A model generated the notes under the pieces. It was not told where the DNA came from. It made no database searches and saw only the letters and a program-made list of their open reading frames with translations. The translations under genes and the position numbers were made by a program. A stretch of DNA of 64,000 nt from Symsagittifera roscoffensis (Eukaryota > Xenacoelomorpha > Acoela > Convolutidae). Positions 40,801 to 46,527 of the stretch are shown here, piece by piece. The DNA lies in the NCBI RefSeq assembly GCF_963678635.1, contig NC_087064.1:83943847-84007846 (forward strand), given 5' to 3'. The first letter of the stretch is position 1; each line of letters begins with the position of its first letter.

Positions 40801-43167
40801 ATAAAACACTGAATTTATACAAAAAAACTTCAATCTGCTACGGACTCAAGACTCCAGACATCTGAATATGAAGCAAACTCAGTTTTGAAGCATATGAATA
40901 AGAAAAAGATTCCCTTAAGACTTCAAGAAGAGCTAGGAAAAGGAATCTTAGGTCCAAACATCTAGAAGTAAATTCGAAACATACCACTGCTGAAGAAGTT
41001 TTAAAGCATATGAATAAGAAAAGATTCCCTTAAGACTTCAAGAAGAGCTAGGAAAAGGAATCTTAGGTCCAAACATCTAGAAGTAAATTCGAAACATACC
41101 ACTGTTGAAGTAAAAATGCACAAGTTGCTATCCTTGCTTTGGCGAAGCAGCATATATGAACTTTAACAATTGTTGCATCAGTAAGAGGAATTCAATCTAA
41201 CCAATCTGAATGGTAGTGTCTGCGACAGCAGTTGCTCAGTTAGAGGTGCCCCCATCATACCAGCAGCCCCTTCCAAATGAGCCCCACTCGCAGCCCCAAC
41301 GGCTGCCTTTGCATCCCCTTCTGAATTGAGCTGCAGTTGACTACTCTGCTCCATGGGGTATATGCTCCACTTGGATGCAAGTTGGGTGAGGATTGCGGTG
41401 TGGTTGCAACTCCACTCCTGGGCATCACAGCTGGCGAAGATGTTACTGCAGGCCAGATGGTACACTTGGCAGGAGACTAGACTGGAGATGACATGGGGCG
41501 ATAGCACCAATCGACTGTCCTGCAATACAGTTTCATATTGATAACACAGCCCACAGACACAGACAGTTGGAAGAAAAGAATCAATCAAATCAAGTTAACA
41601 GAAAAAAAGAAAATGACTTATGGCATTCAAGCTCTTTCAATTTCTAGCACAATTTTTTGATAGAACTACCCCAATTTGAGAAAGTTGGATCAATAGATAA
41701 AACTTTTATTTCGCTGGGAAATCTGATAATTAAATTACATTTTCGAAAATAGAAGTCGATCACGTTTTTCATGAATTTTACTTTTGCTGTTTATACTGGA
41801 TTTTGTCTTCTTTTTAACAAAGGAAATGAATCGAATTTGAAAATAAATCAAAAGTCAAGCCGCGAAAAAGTGCATTTGAGCCTGAACAAATTTAAGACTT
41901 TTCATGGAAAAAACGGATAAAAATCATCGCGACCTCAAAAGAGTCTGAACTACGTACAGCGATTCTTATACAGTAAAAAATCAATAAAATGAATGCTCGT
42001 TATTTATAATTTATTTTTCTCGTATAAGTTTACTATCAGATAAGTTTCAACAAAAATTAAAAAGATTGCGCATTTCAAGAGCTTAAGAGTTAATCATAGC
42101 AGCCAACAGAAGATTGGCGAAAAGCTCATGAACTCAATAATAACTTTCTATTCCATCTACAATTTTGCTATCCCAAAATTACTGCCATTGACTTCAAATA
42201 ACAAACTGAATTTTTAATTTCAGTCTCTTTATTGAACCTCGACAATTTCCCTTCTTAGCTCTCACCAGCCAATTTAGAAAAATACTATTTTGAAGGATCA
42301 ATTGCGCAATCTCCCCCCCCCCCCCATTCTCGCGTGTGGGGGGGGGGGGATAGCTCAATAGGTACTTGAGACATGTTTATAACCACTTCAAAATTGTTTG
42401 AATGATATGAAATCATAAATCAGATTCTTCAACGATAGTGGAACGCCAAAATTTGCAATATCAACGCTCAAAAGTTAAATGAGTGAAAAAGGATCAATGA
42501 AACTGAGACGACTTTAGTCGCATAAAGCGCCTTTTTTCTGTCCTAAATGGGAAAAAAAAACAATTTTAATGAGCTGCGGAGAACAGTTTTTGATATAATG
42601 TTACAGATACAAGGCTAGAGCACCAACCCTAGTAAGTCGCTTTGCTCGTTGAGGCAATGGTCGCCCAAACAAAATGTAAGTCGCTTTGCTCGTTGAGGCA
42701 ATGGTCGCCCAAACAAAAATTTGCAAAAAAAATTTTGAAATAAACTTTCTTTTTAAAAAGTTTTTCTTTTAAAAATTTTTTCTCGATACTCATATAAAAT
42801 AAACTTCAGTCAGTCAATTGATAGCGTGCTACGAACACATTAACTATCTAATTGCGTTTGATGGCGTCTTTTTGTAGCGTTACACCGTTTTTGCTTGGGG
42901 GAGATTGCTCACTTGATTCATTTTGAATTCTACTAAGTGAGGCTTAATATCTGAATCTGATGTTAACACATTTAGTAATTTACTAACATTGCCTATGTAG
43001 AATGGAGTCCCAAATGAGTCAGGCAGACCCTCGGGGTAGGCACAATTTAGAATCCACTTTATATGGTGTGCAGTCTGCGCTCTGCTAGCATCGTACAAAC
43101 TCTGCGGCAGAACCTTGACCGGGTCCAAGATGAAACGACCCGTATCTTCATTGATTTGTAGCTCCAT
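2084..43167 (-). CDS. CAMSAP: CAMSAP/Patronin-like microtubule minus-end binding protein (17 coding exons, C-terminus outside window)
   Basis: CAMSAP/Patronin proteins bind and protect microtubule minus ends in the cytoplasm. I joined 17 exons, all with GT/AG borders and compatible phases. In order they encode: the N-terminal segment with the family-typical LYDASRAQTAHHIKW (exon 1); the calponin-homology region with LPYDIEDALLFWMNH (exon 3) and LELEDFLYPNKLTKSAFV (exon 5); a long low-complexity linker; the first coiled coil with EMEMKRMQIQKQ and KQRQKISEAAFFKAI (exon 6), which matches the family's coiled coil followed by a basic QRQK..xAAF motif; Gln/Asn-rich linkers; and a second Lys/Arg/Glu coiled coil followed by a basic PRRPKAK stretch. 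The C-terminal CKK domain is not in the window and should lie beyond position 1. Intron 5 (15836-34611) contains the complete FUT8 gene on the other strand. Exons 10-13 are duplicated as exons 14-17. Divergence from vertebrate CAMSAPs is high, but domain order is right. Confidence 0.88.
2333..2565 (-). CDS. CAMSAP: CAMSAP exon 16 (duplicated cassette, copy 1)
   Basis: Exact copy of exon 12, with the end of the coiled coil and the basic Pro/Lys/Arg stretch. The donor choice is ambiguous in the same way. Confidence 0.8.
3186..3310 (-). CDS. CAMSAP: CAMSAP exon 15 (duplicated cassette, copy 1)
   Basis: Exact copy of exon 11, the start of the last coiled coil; acceptor gtttttcag and donor GTAAAT are preserved. 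Confidence 0.8.
3868..4172 (-). CDS. CAMSAP: CAMSAP exon 14 (duplicated cassette, copy 1)
   Basis: Exact copy of exon 10 at an offset of 3947, with the same splice sites and phases. Whether it is used together with exon 10, instead of it, or is an assembly duplicate cannot be told from the sequence. Confidence 0.8.
6031..6147 (-). CDS. CAMSAP: CAMSAP exon 13 (duplicated cassette, copy 2)
   Basis: 117 nt, phase 1 to phase 1, acceptor taatttttccag, donor GTAAGT. Disordered Ser/Ala/Asp-rich segment. Its phase-1 end fits the phase-1 start of exon 14, so both cassettes could be joined in one frame. Identical to exon 17. Confidence 0.8.
6280..6512 (-). CDS. CAMSAP: CAMSAP exon 12 (duplicated cassette, copy 2)
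   Basis: 233 nt, phase 2 to phase 1, acceptor ttgggtgcag. Continues the coiled coil (KLQLEIDSHRRQEKLKDKMS) and ends with the basic PRRPKAKVAPR, like the KPKKPRPKS stretch of vertebrate CAMSAPs. The GTAAGC donor is preferred; a GTCTCA site 15 nt earlier keeps the same phase. Identical to exon 16. Confidence 0.82.
7133..7257 (-). CDS. CAMSAP: CAMSAP exon 11 (duplicated cassette, copy 2)
   Basis: 125 nt, phase 0 to phase 2, acceptor tttttcag, donor GTAAAT. Encodes the start of the Lys/Glu-rich coiled coil: KKKLMLTKRMEKLRADQKTR. Identical to exon 15. Confidence 0.83.
7815..8119 (-). CDS. CAMSAP: CAMSAP exon 10 (duplicated cassette, copy 2)
   Basis: 305 nt, phase 1 to phase 0, acceptor atcatttcag, donor GTAGGC. 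It encodes EAPYGVAELVNVNNTWGD, an Arg-rich stretch (AERRRRRSSRNQQQ) and GVALIIGEEG, which resembles the conserved GFFF-type segment just before the last CAMSAP coiled coil. Identical to exon 14. Confidence 0.83.
9556..9978. other. CAMSAP intron 9 part, unique AT-rich sequence
   Basis: Between the end of the duplication and exon 9 I see only AT-rich sequence with homopolymer runs; no gene, RNA or recognisable repeat. Confidence 0.6.
9979..10310 (-). CDS. CAMSAP: CAMSAP exon 9
   Basis: 332 nt, phase 2 to phase 1, donor GTTAGG. The phase-compatible acceptor is gaatcgttttag; a nearby gtcag site would break the frame with exon 8. Disordered Gly/Ser/Asp-rich linker ending in RLNARVNSFRN. Confidence 0.75.
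10578..10952 (-). CDS. CAMSAP: CAMSAP exon 8
   Basis: 375 nt, phase 2 to phase 2, acceptor aaattacttttag, donor GTACGT. Asn/Gln/Met-rich disordered linker with no recognisable domain. Confidence 0.8.
12213..12296 (-). repeat. tRNA-like SINE head
   Basis: The minus strand reads GATGGCGCAGTTGGTAAGG, close to a tRNA A-box region (box A TRGCNNAGTNGG). About 50 nt on comes GGTATCAATCTC at the B-box place, degraded from GGTTCRANNCC. No intact cloverleaf could be drawn, so I call it a SINE-type relic rather than a tRNA gene. Confidence 0.5.
12677..12975. mobile_element. MITE-like element starting CAGTGGCGTGCGCAGAA
   Basis: Begins with cagtggcgtgcgcagaa followed by a G-rich tract, a start often seen in invertebrate MITEs. 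Its right part holds ttggcgcctttagaaaa, which matches the inverted stretch tttctaaaggcgcc in the MITE at 34154-34375. No clean right terminal repeat was found, so the right border is approximate. Confidence 0.45.
14034..14102 (-). repeat. tRNA-like SINE head
   Basis: The minus strand carries CCTGGAGGTAACGAATGCG (A-box-like) and then TTGGGTTTGAATCTGA (B-box-like GGTTTGAATC). The same arrangement occurs at 17001-17069, 18925-19003 and 45921-45995. Confidence 0.6.
14252..14566 (-). CDS. CAMSAP: CAMSAP exon 7
   Basis: 315 nt, phase 2 to phase 2, acceptor ctctaactttag, donor GTAAGC. Gly-rich linker (GGRGGGGGVGFN) ending in a short heptad-like helix, VEKQILIEQNLKLAQELKYL. Confidence 0.83.
14650..15835 (-). 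CDS. CAMSAP: CAMSAP exon 6 (linker and first coiled coil)
   Basis: 1186 nt, phase 1 to phase 2, acceptor gtcttattttag, donor GTAGGT. It is a long Ser/Thr/Glu-rich linker, then a coiled coil (roughly the middle-late third of the exon) with LRAEMEMKRMQIQKQRAHED and RQKISEAAFFKAIQPK, followed by a Gln-rich stretch. The coiled coil plus QRQK and AAF is characteristic of CAMSAP. The in-frame join to exon 5 is exact in phase across 18.8 kb. Confidence 0.88.
16415..16871. mobile_element. MITE with ~37-bp terminal inverted repeats and 9-bp target duplication
   Basis: The left end starts gggtctaggacaacaagccg and the reverse complement of the right end starts gggtgccggacatcaagccg; both continue with acgggacttcaagccgaa. 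The direct repeat agatttcac flanks the element exactly (16406-16414 and 16872-16880). It sits inside a copy of repeat R1, whose sequence resumes on the far side. Interior is AT-rich and non-coding. A 9-bp duplication is typical of Mutator-like (MULE) transposases, so I infer a MULE-type non-autonomous element. Confidence 0.88.
17001..17069 (-). repeat. tRNA-like SINE head
   Basis: The minus strand reads TGGCTTAGAGGTAACGCGG (A-box-like), then after about 30 nt a decayed B box (GAGATTCAGGTCC). Family member of the repeats at 14034 and 45921. Confidence 0.55.
18925..19003 (-). repeat. tRNA-like SINE head
   Basis: The minus strand has TCTGGTGTAGAAGTAACA and then CCTGGGGTTTTAATCCGG, matching box A and box B positions. 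A hairpin-motif repeat follows at 19310-19370 on the plus side, as it does for the copy at 45.9-46.2 kb. Confidence 0.55.
20624..21115 (+). CDS. FUT8: FUT8 exon 1 (signal anchor and stem coiled coil)
   Basis: 492 nt ending in phase 0 at a strong GTGAGT donor. Encodes the membrane anchor (LLLVTTFGWIFTFFVLV) and a helical, charged stem that ends in the SADEIWKHIDH segment, matching the HADEFLLDLGHHE part of the vertebrate stem. Confidence 0.9.
20624..33986 (+). CDS. FUT8: alpha-1,6-fucosyltransferase FUT8 (complete, 7 exon positions, exon 4 triplicated)
   Basis: FUT8 transfers fucose from GDP-fucose to the innermost GlcNAc of N-glycans (core fucosylation) in the Golgi lumen. Exons 1, 2, 3, one copy of 4, 5, 6 and 7 sum to 1731 nt, 576 residues plus stop; human FUT8 has 575. 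Residues about 12-28 form one hydrophobic segment after a short N-terminal tail, as in a type II Golgi membrane protein. Family landmarks: CGFGCQLHHLNWCFM (exon 3), HVRRSDK at about 372-378 (exon 4, GDP-fucose binding), YLVCTFSSQVCRVSYE (exon 5), SLDDFYYYGGQ and GNHWDGYSK (exon 6, the latter in the SH3-like domain) and GLLPSYKLR (exon 7). All splice phases agree. The start ATG is preceded by aca (acaATGG). The gene lies in CAMSAP intron 5 on the opposite strand. The polyadenylation signal is 11 bases past the stop. Confidence 0.95.
21418..21528 (+). CDS. FUT8: FUT8 exon 2 (inferred small exon)
   Basis: 111 nt, phase 0 to phase 0, acceptor gagttcacag, donor GTAAGT. It fills the gap between the exon 1 helix and the conserved DCS of exon 3: 48 residues here against 51 in vertebrates. 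Similarity is weak except near the end (VDELFENL then IQKRDCSD, versus LVQRRITYLQNPKDCSK), so this exon rests mainly on phase, splice signals and length. Confidence 0.65.
22764..23001 (+). CDS. FUT8: FUT8 exon 3
   Basis: 238 nt, phase 0 to phase 1, acceptor tattctatttcag, donor GTAAAA. Encodes NKPCGFGCQLHHLNWCFM and ENGAWSYDKKGWTDMFQPL, a close match to the start of the FUT8 catalytic region. The minisatellite begins about 100 bases downstream. Confidence 0.93.
23105..26856 (+). repeat. 96-bp minisatellite array A (about 39 units) in FUT8 intron 3
   Basis: Units of 96 bp repeat head to tail, with a few substitutions each. Every unit contains ttgcttgagttttag, an intron 3' end with AG, then acagagggagtcaaagtg and the first ~70 bases of FUT8 exon 4, ending tagtggatagcatggg. 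The array is thus a tandem amplification of the exon 4 acceptor region. Early units read gtggtacgaatccc with gtggaaagc; later ones read gtggtaagaatccc with gtggatagc, so two subfamilies are arranged along the array. The last unit runs straight into exon 4A. Confidence 0.97.
26857..27252 (+). CDS. FUT8: FUT8 exon 4 copy A
   Basis: Encodes IPIVDSMGNSPL through HVRRSDK to KEIYL, ending at the GTGAGA donor in phase 1. Relative to copies B and C, two bases are missing just after the usual acceptor (agacaggg for agacagaggg). The usual acceptor would then read into a TGA after a few codons; an AG four bases downstream (acag at 26853-26856) restores the phase exactly. It differs from B and C at several residues (HNFLG, EYAKVLQ, MRSNEK), so it is the oldest separated copy. 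Confidence 0.85.
27253..27413 (+). repeat. intron segment downstream of exon 4A, duplicated after 4B and 4C
   Basis: About 160 bases of intron after the exon 4 donor recur after copies B (28224-28385) and C (32144-32290). After A and B the segment breaks at gtaagtgctgcctgtaagaatccc, straight back into minisatellite; after C it continues into unique sequence. This marks the duplicated unit as array plus exon plus 160 bases. Confidence 0.9.
27414..27821 (+). repeat. 96-bp minisatellite array B (about 4 units)
   Basis: Short array between exons 4A and 4B. One unit is shortened (gagtggttgaatttcaattg, near 27598), a deletion shared with arrays near 28575 and 28930, which shows these blocks descend from one another. 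Confidence 0.95.
27822..28223 (+). CDS. FUT8: FUT8 exon 4 copy B
   Basis: 402 nt, phase 1 to phase 1, acceptor cttgagttttag, donor GTGAGA. Intact frame with HNFFGIHVRRSDKKSE. Differs from copy C by one residue I could see (LAKYMEYV against LAEYMEYV). Confidence 0.88.
28381..31741 (+). repeat. 96-bp minisatellite array C (about 35 units)
   Basis: Same unit as array A but more homogeneous, with a higher-order pattern of variants (gaaccccgatag with catgtgttg alternating with gaatcccgatag with catgggttg). Several units carry gtggacagc, the form found in the true exon 4. Ends directly at exon 4C. Confidence 0.97.
31742..32143 (+). CDS. FUT8: FUT8 exon 4 copy C
   Basis: 402 nt, phase 1 to phase 1, acceptor cttgagttttag, donor GTGAGA; intact HVRRSDK. 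It is the copy next to exon 5 and is followed by the unique intron, so it occupies the original place in the gene. Confidence 0.9.
32454..32677 (+). CDS. FUT8: FUT8 exon 5
   Basis: 224 nt, phase 1 to phase 0, acceptor gagcttatttcag, donor GTGAGT. With the last base of exon 4 it gives YLATDEPTVLMEETK, then SLLEVLADVIFMSKSQ and YLVCTFSSQVCRVSYELMQ, the strongest FUT8 signature in the window. Confidence 0.95.
32860..33048 (+). CDS. FUT8: FUT8 exon 6
   Basis: 189 nt, phase 0 to phase 0, acceptor ttattctacag, donor GTATGT. Contains WQSLDDFYYYGGQ and GDRVGVLGNHWDGYSK, covering the end of the catalytic domain and the start of the SH3-like domain. Confidence 0.95.
33912..33986 (+). CDS. FUT8: FUT8 exon 7 (C-terminus)
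   Basis: 75 nt, acceptor atgtatttcag, ending in TAA. Encodes GLLPSYKLRRGLPTFELTW, matching the vertebrate GLYPSYKVREKIETVKYPT. The junction lacks about nine residues found between GYSK and GL in vertebrates, so this part of the SH3-like domain is shorter. Confidence 0.88.
   Translation, partial: THQGLLPSYKLRRGLPTFELTWSL
33997..34002 (+). terminator. polyadenylation signal AATAAA of FUT8
   Basis: AATAAA lies 11 bases after the FUT8 stop codon, predicting a very short 3' UTR. This ends the nested gene about 600 bases before CAMSAP exon 5 on the other strand. Confidence 0.75.
34154..34375. mobile_element. MITE with poly-C/G tracts and TACTCT flanks
   Basis: Begins caggagcggatttagg and ends cctagatccgtccctggg; the ends are imperfect inverted repeats (CAGGAGCGGATTTAGG against CAGGGACGGATCTAGG). 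The direct repeat tactct lies exactly at both edges (34148-34153 and 34376-34381). It holds a run of more than 20 C and a second C run near the right end. No coding capacity. It lies in CAMSAP intron 5, between FUT8 and CAMSAP exon 5. Confidence 0.7.
34612..35022 (-). CDS. CAMSAP: CAMSAP exon 5 (end of CH domain)
   Basis: 411 nt, phase 1 to phase 1, acceptor ttttatttag, donor GTAAGT. It encodes SPSES-like PSESLAINCIYNIQIVQ, then LELEDFLYPNKLTKSAFV and LFMAELFHIF. This matches the CAMSAP signature MADSLYNI...LEDMLYAP...VFIAELF. Its donor opens the 18.8-kb intron that houses FUT8. Confidence 0.88.
35345..35450 (-). CDS. CAMSAP: CAMSAP exon 4 (CH domain core)
   Basis: 106 nt, phase 0 to phase 1. 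The acceptor tract gatttgttctgcttcag is the only one that fits the phase 0 left by exon 3. The product ALEEVMELFDLVEACDGL and the following Ala/Val/Leu helix match the core CH helix, usually LEDLL..LSDG.ALL. The donor is GTCAGT. The upstream intron is almost filled by the 35.46-39.83 kb array, which stops at this acceptor. Confidence 0.8.
35455..39830 (-). repeat. ~160-bp tandem array with higher-order repeats in CAMSAP intron 3
   Basis: About 27 units of roughly 150-165 bp, each with a conserved block (minus strand cgaacattagctgaagatgg), a second block cttgcgatgcaaatcacac on the plus strand, and CA microsatellites of varying length. Larger blocks recur: 36885-37091 reappears at 38377-38583 and 39029-39235, and 37650-37810 reappears at about 39800-39965, giving a higher-order unit near 2150 bp. 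The array ends inside the polypyrimidine tract of the CAMSAP exon 4 acceptor. Small open frames in it are repeats of one another and not genes. Confidence 0.93.
40510..40734 (-). CDS. CAMSAP: CAMSAP exon 3 (start of CH domain)
   Basis: 225 nt, phase 0 to phase 0, acceptor ggaatacttcag, donor GTAAAC. It encodes HVALIESLIMA followed by LPYDIEDALLFWMNHC, a strong match to the CAMSAP-type CH domain segment (LPYDLEDAMVFWIN in vertebrates). Confidence 0.88.
40883..41110. repeat. two direct copies of a ~116-bp unit in CAMSAP intron 2
   Basis: The stretch gcatatgaataagaaaa through aaattcgaaacataccact occurs twice, 116 bases apart, with one or two differences. Confidence 0.9.
41202..41519 (-). CDS. 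CAMSAP: CAMSAP exon 2
   Basis: 318 nt, phase 0 to phase 0. The acceptor is ctgtattgcag and the donor GTTAGA. It aligns in position with the family segment that follows the conserved HIKPP element, with a Cys-rich SSLVSCQVYHLACSNIF and then an Ala/Gly-rich loop. It is less conserved than its neighbours. Confidence 0.78.
41600..41975 (+). repeat. dispersed repeat family R1 copy
   Basis: Carries aagttggatcaatag, gctgggaaatctgataatt, agaagtcgatcacg and gagcctgaacaaattt in the family order, within CAMSAP intron 1. Confidence 0.7.
42313..42349. repeat. poly-C / poly-G inverted pair
   Basis: Thirteen C, a 12-base spacer (attctcgcgtgt), then twelve G. On either strand this can fold as a hairpin with a stem of about 12 G:C pairs; each arm is also a possible G-quadruplex/i-motif strand. 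Lies in CAMSAP intron 1. Confidence 0.9.
42632..42717. repeat. two tandem copies of a 44-bp unit
   Basis: gtaagtcgctttgctcgttg and its continuation occur at 42632 and again at 42676 without visible differences, in CAMSAP intron 1. Confidence 0.92.
42913..43167 (-). CDS. CAMSAP: CAMSAP exon 1 (N-terminus)
   Basis: The chosen ATG is at 43167 (MELQINEDTGRF). The exon is 255 nt, 85 codons, and ends at a GTGAGC donor in phase 0. It carries LYDASRAQTAHHIKW and FGTPFYIG, corresponding to the conserved start of CAMSAPs just before the CH domain. An open frame continues upstream without another ATG, so an upstream coding exon cannot be excluded. Confidence 0.8.
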
Positions 43168-44119
43168 GTGAACAAATCGTGGCGAAGTTGAAGTTAGAAC
43201 ACGTGAAAAGAAATGAACCCAAGATGGCAACAGGAAGACATTTGAAGACACGCGTCGAAAACTTGGACAAGCAAAAAAAATAAAGATAAGTCTATTTATT
43301 TACACAACTAATCTGAAAAGACACCGTTTTCCACAGATTAAACAGCCAAGCCGAGTTACGCTCTTCAATTCAAGGCTTCACTGAATAGTTTTTTTTTCAT
43401 TTTCAAAAAGGAACCTATCAATAGAGTTCACGATGCAAATAATCCGATGAAAATAAACACTGCACGCCTTACGTCGCAGTTAGACAAGTTTTTAGACCTC
43501 ATTGCGGCTTTCGACAACTCTGATTGGCTGAAAAGTGTTCATCATTCGGTTACTCCGTCGTAAGAATACCCCTCCTATGCAAAAACTGACAGTTACATTA
43601 AATAAACTACTGCTCATTGAGACGATAATGTGAGAGAGACTTGTGGGTAATCACTTTTTTTCAAGCCGAAGACATTTCAGGCTCAATTTTACGCGGTACT
43701 AGCAATTCAAAGCAGTCAAATATTGTCAGAAATATGGTAGTTTAAGAAAACTTCTCTTGCCAGTTAGTCCCCGCAGAGATACCGTAAATAGTATATGAGA
43801 GAAAATAGTTACAACAAATACTATTTAATAACTGGTTTCGACTAATCAAGAAAAAAAATTGTTATGATAAAGAATAAAGTTTATTTTATATGCCAGAACA
43901 GAAGCTATGAAACATGAATGGCTTTCAAGGTACTCATCCTAATAATGGCTATCAACAGTTCATTCAGAAACTAGACTGACACAGCTTCAGTCGAAAACTA
44001 GGAATTCAGCAACTATTATCTGATCAGTTTGAACTAAAATTATACATCCCTTCAAACCCTTTACTTGTTATCACCACCAGCCTTAAGTTCCCCGGAATAT
44101 CCGCCAGATAACACTTGAG
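43168..44119. other. upstream region of CAMSAP coding start
   Basis: Holds the CAMSAP 5' untranslated region and promoter by position, but I see no definite promoter element. A few pieces of dispersed repeats (ttcaagccgaag, near 43660) occur. No gene. Confidence 0.5.
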
Positions 44120-44665
44120 ATGTATGGTCCCGGAATAGAAAATATCATCCAAGACCCATCAAATGCATCTTTCACCCCTTCGAACGATTTTACCGAATTT
44201 AGTTCTTTCGCCTCTCAAAATAATAAATCGATTTCAAAACAACTGCATAGTAAAAATGTCGAGCAAGCTATTGCAGATGCTCCTCCTCCAAAAGTACTTC
44301 CACTCAAACCTCCCGATATCTCATCTTCTGAAGAGTCCCTCCCTCGCGGCACCAGGCGAACCCTTGCCCAAATAAGATCCGGCTATAGTCCCATCCTAAA
44401 CACTTACCGAAACAGAATAGACCCAAATGTCCCCCCAAAACTTGCCCCCACTGTACTTCCCCCCACGCCACTTTGCTTCTCTTTAACTGTTCCAAGAACA
44501 CCACTACTCTAACCCCAATTTAACTCCGGCTTCGGCGGACCGAAGTAGCCAAGTTTCGAGGACTCGGTTTGAGCATGCCGGACGCAACCACTGGGGTTAA
44601 CAACATCAACAGAAACTCAGCAATACACAGCGACAAAAAAATTAGATAATGAGATGAGCTGGTTA
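44120..44665 (+). mobile_element. 3' end of a decayed non-LTR retrotransposon
   Basis: The plus-strand frame from 44120 ends with RRTLAQIRSGYSPILNTY and RIDPNVPPK, the typical C-terminal tail of many Jockey/RTE-type reverse transcriptase proteins. A frameshift near 44438 separates it from the expected zinc-knuckle-like TCPHC..H..C segment (second frame, ending NCSKNTTTLTPI). A further frame shortly after resembles the final EVAKF.GL motif. It is thus a dead 3' fragment. Confidence 0.65.
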
Positions 44666-45329
44666 TTTTGGGATAAAAAAAGGGATATTTTGAAACAACA
44701 TAGCCAACAGACAGTTCGAAAAGTATCAGTAAACACAAGAAAACAACAAAAAGTGCCCTTAAGCTCCTCAAATTTCAAAAACAACTTATGATTGACAATT
44801 TTGTTTGTTCAAATTTAACCAATTTGAGAAGCCAGAAACATATGGTTATTGTTTCATTCCACTGACAAATCACAAACTGACAGTCACTTTTGATGCTGTA
44901 CGCCCTTCGCGTTTTATCGCGCTATTTGCACACTCGTAATTGGTGAGCCTAACTTGCCTTCCTTTTAATTAACTATGTTGATTTGAACTTAAAAAGAAGT
45001 CTCGAGATAAACAGCAAAACAATGCATTTGGACTTTTGCGTGTAAAAAAGTACTGTAAATAAGTATTTTTACTTCGTTCAATGACAAATAGAAAAGATGG
45101 CCAGCTTCTGTGCCAGTTGGAGAGGATGTTCTGAACAAATTCGTTAACACAGAGGCGAAGCGTAGCTTCGCGCCATTTGCGATACAACACTAACATAACA
45201 TAAAAACATCAAAAAGCTTGAAATGAAAATGTTTGAAAACAAATTAGGTCATATAAACTTTCATCTCTGTCGATAGAAGTATACTCCAGGCAAACATGCC
45301 ACACACTTAACTTAAAATCCACAAAAAAG

Positions 45330-45870
45330 AACAAAATTTACGAAAAGAAACAAAGCCGACAATCTTTGAGCAGACACAAGTTGAGCCGAAAAATGTGATT
45401 TTATATAAAAAAGTAAAATTCCCACCTGAAACAACAACAGACAACAATTGCACTTGCAATTATAATGAAACGGAAAGTGGTTTACAGCACAAGAAAAATC
45501 AGGGATGTGGCAGCTCAGCCAACAATCTTTGAGCTAAGACCACTTGAACAAAAAAAAAGTTTTTTTTTTAAATCTTTCAACTCTCCCTTGAAACTAGAAA
45601 GAACGCACTTGCACTTGCAACTTCAATGAAAAATGCTTCCAGCAAAAATGAATGTGGCAATTAAACCGACGATCTTTGAGCAGAAACCAACTGAATCGAT
45701 AAAAAGGGATTTTACGAAAAACTTTAAAAAATCTTTTAAGTCCCACCTTGAAATTAGAATGTACAACATTTACACTTGCAGCTACCAGGAAAATTGTCTA
45801 CAGCACAAAAAAACCGTTGTGGCAATTTAGCCGACAAAATCTGACCGAACAAACAAAGAACCAACTATTC
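45330..45870. repeat. four degenerate copies of a ~180-bp dispersed unit
   Basis: The phrase gccgac(a)atctttgagcaga, followed by aactgaaccgaaaaa-like sequence, recurs at about 45355, 45517, 45667 and 45830. Single copies of the same unit occur at 4806-4930, 8753-8877 and 17690-17760. Confidence 0.6.
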
Positions 45871-45920
45871 ATTTTCCTCGGAACTTTTTTTTTCAATTTC
45901 CTTGATACTGAAAAACAAAA

Positions 45921-45995
45921 CAAGATCCGGCCACGACTCGAACCCCAGACCTTAGGGTACACAGGCAACTGTTTTACGTCCAGGCCACAGCATAG
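45921..45995 (-). repeat. tRNA-like SINE head (best-preserved copy)
   Basis: The minus strand reads TGTGGCCTGGACGTAAAACA (A-box region) and CTGGGGTTCGAGTCGTGGCC. GGTTCGAGTC is a perfect RNA polymerase III B box. No full cloverleaf could be folded by eye. The hairpin-motif repeat at 46105-46165 lies close by, as at other copies. Confidence 0.65.
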
Positions 45996-46104
45996 GAAGG
46001 AACAACCTGGCACATGTTAAGAGAAAGTAAGAAGAAAAGTGAAGAGAAGATAAGAAGAGAAGTGAAAAGAATTTATTCAACTGATTTTGTTAAACTTAAT
46101 GTTA

Positions 46105-46165
46105 ACCCGGAAAAAAGTCTATATTCCCGTTTGATAACGCTTGCTAATCACAACCTTAAGAATAC
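46105..46165. repeat. dispersed hairpin-motif repeat
   Basis: Contains ttaacccggaaaaaagtct and then gtttgataacgcttgctaat. Related copies at 5047-5105, 8994-9052, 19310-19370 and 52095-52160, with more distant ones at 18050-18110 and 40310-40375. In the best copies acgcttgttaatcgcaagcg forms a short perfect hairpin. Confidence 0.65.
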
Positions 46166-46371
46166 TACAAAAAATGGTTTCTTTTTTCTTCTTCGAATTA
46201 GCTACATTTTTTGTTCGTGCTGCGATGCGAGAAATATGCAAACGCGTAAAATATAGGTGCAGTAGGCCCAATCGACATTTGTCTTCACTCTCAAAAAAGC
46301 GCTAAAAACTTCCACAACTAAATTTCCTTTTATTAATATCAAGCTTTCTCAGCCTAAATTACCAATTTATA

Positions 46372-46527
46372 ATGGATAGTTTTACTCCCTCGACATTAGA
46401 CTTACACCGGTTTTTCCCGCAACTGGGACAACTTGTAGGAAATTTTAAGTCACTCGACTCAAGGCTGAAAAGGCTTCAATATGATATATCTACCCTTTCC
46501 CATGATTCCGATGTTATGTGGTAACAG
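46372..46527 (+). pseudogene. small open frame of unknown origin, possibly retroelement ORF1 start
   Basis: ATG at 46372 opens a 51-codon frame (MDSFTPSTLDLHRFFPQLGQ...) with a short heptad-like helix, ending TAA. About 160 bases downstream another frame (about 46645-46832) shows unusually protein-like composition, including RNFYYRLAYFNSIWKNF and NKSCYAFNLINKISTARIN, then stops. The family is not recognised. They could be parts of one decayed transposon or of an unannotated gene. Confidence 0.35.
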
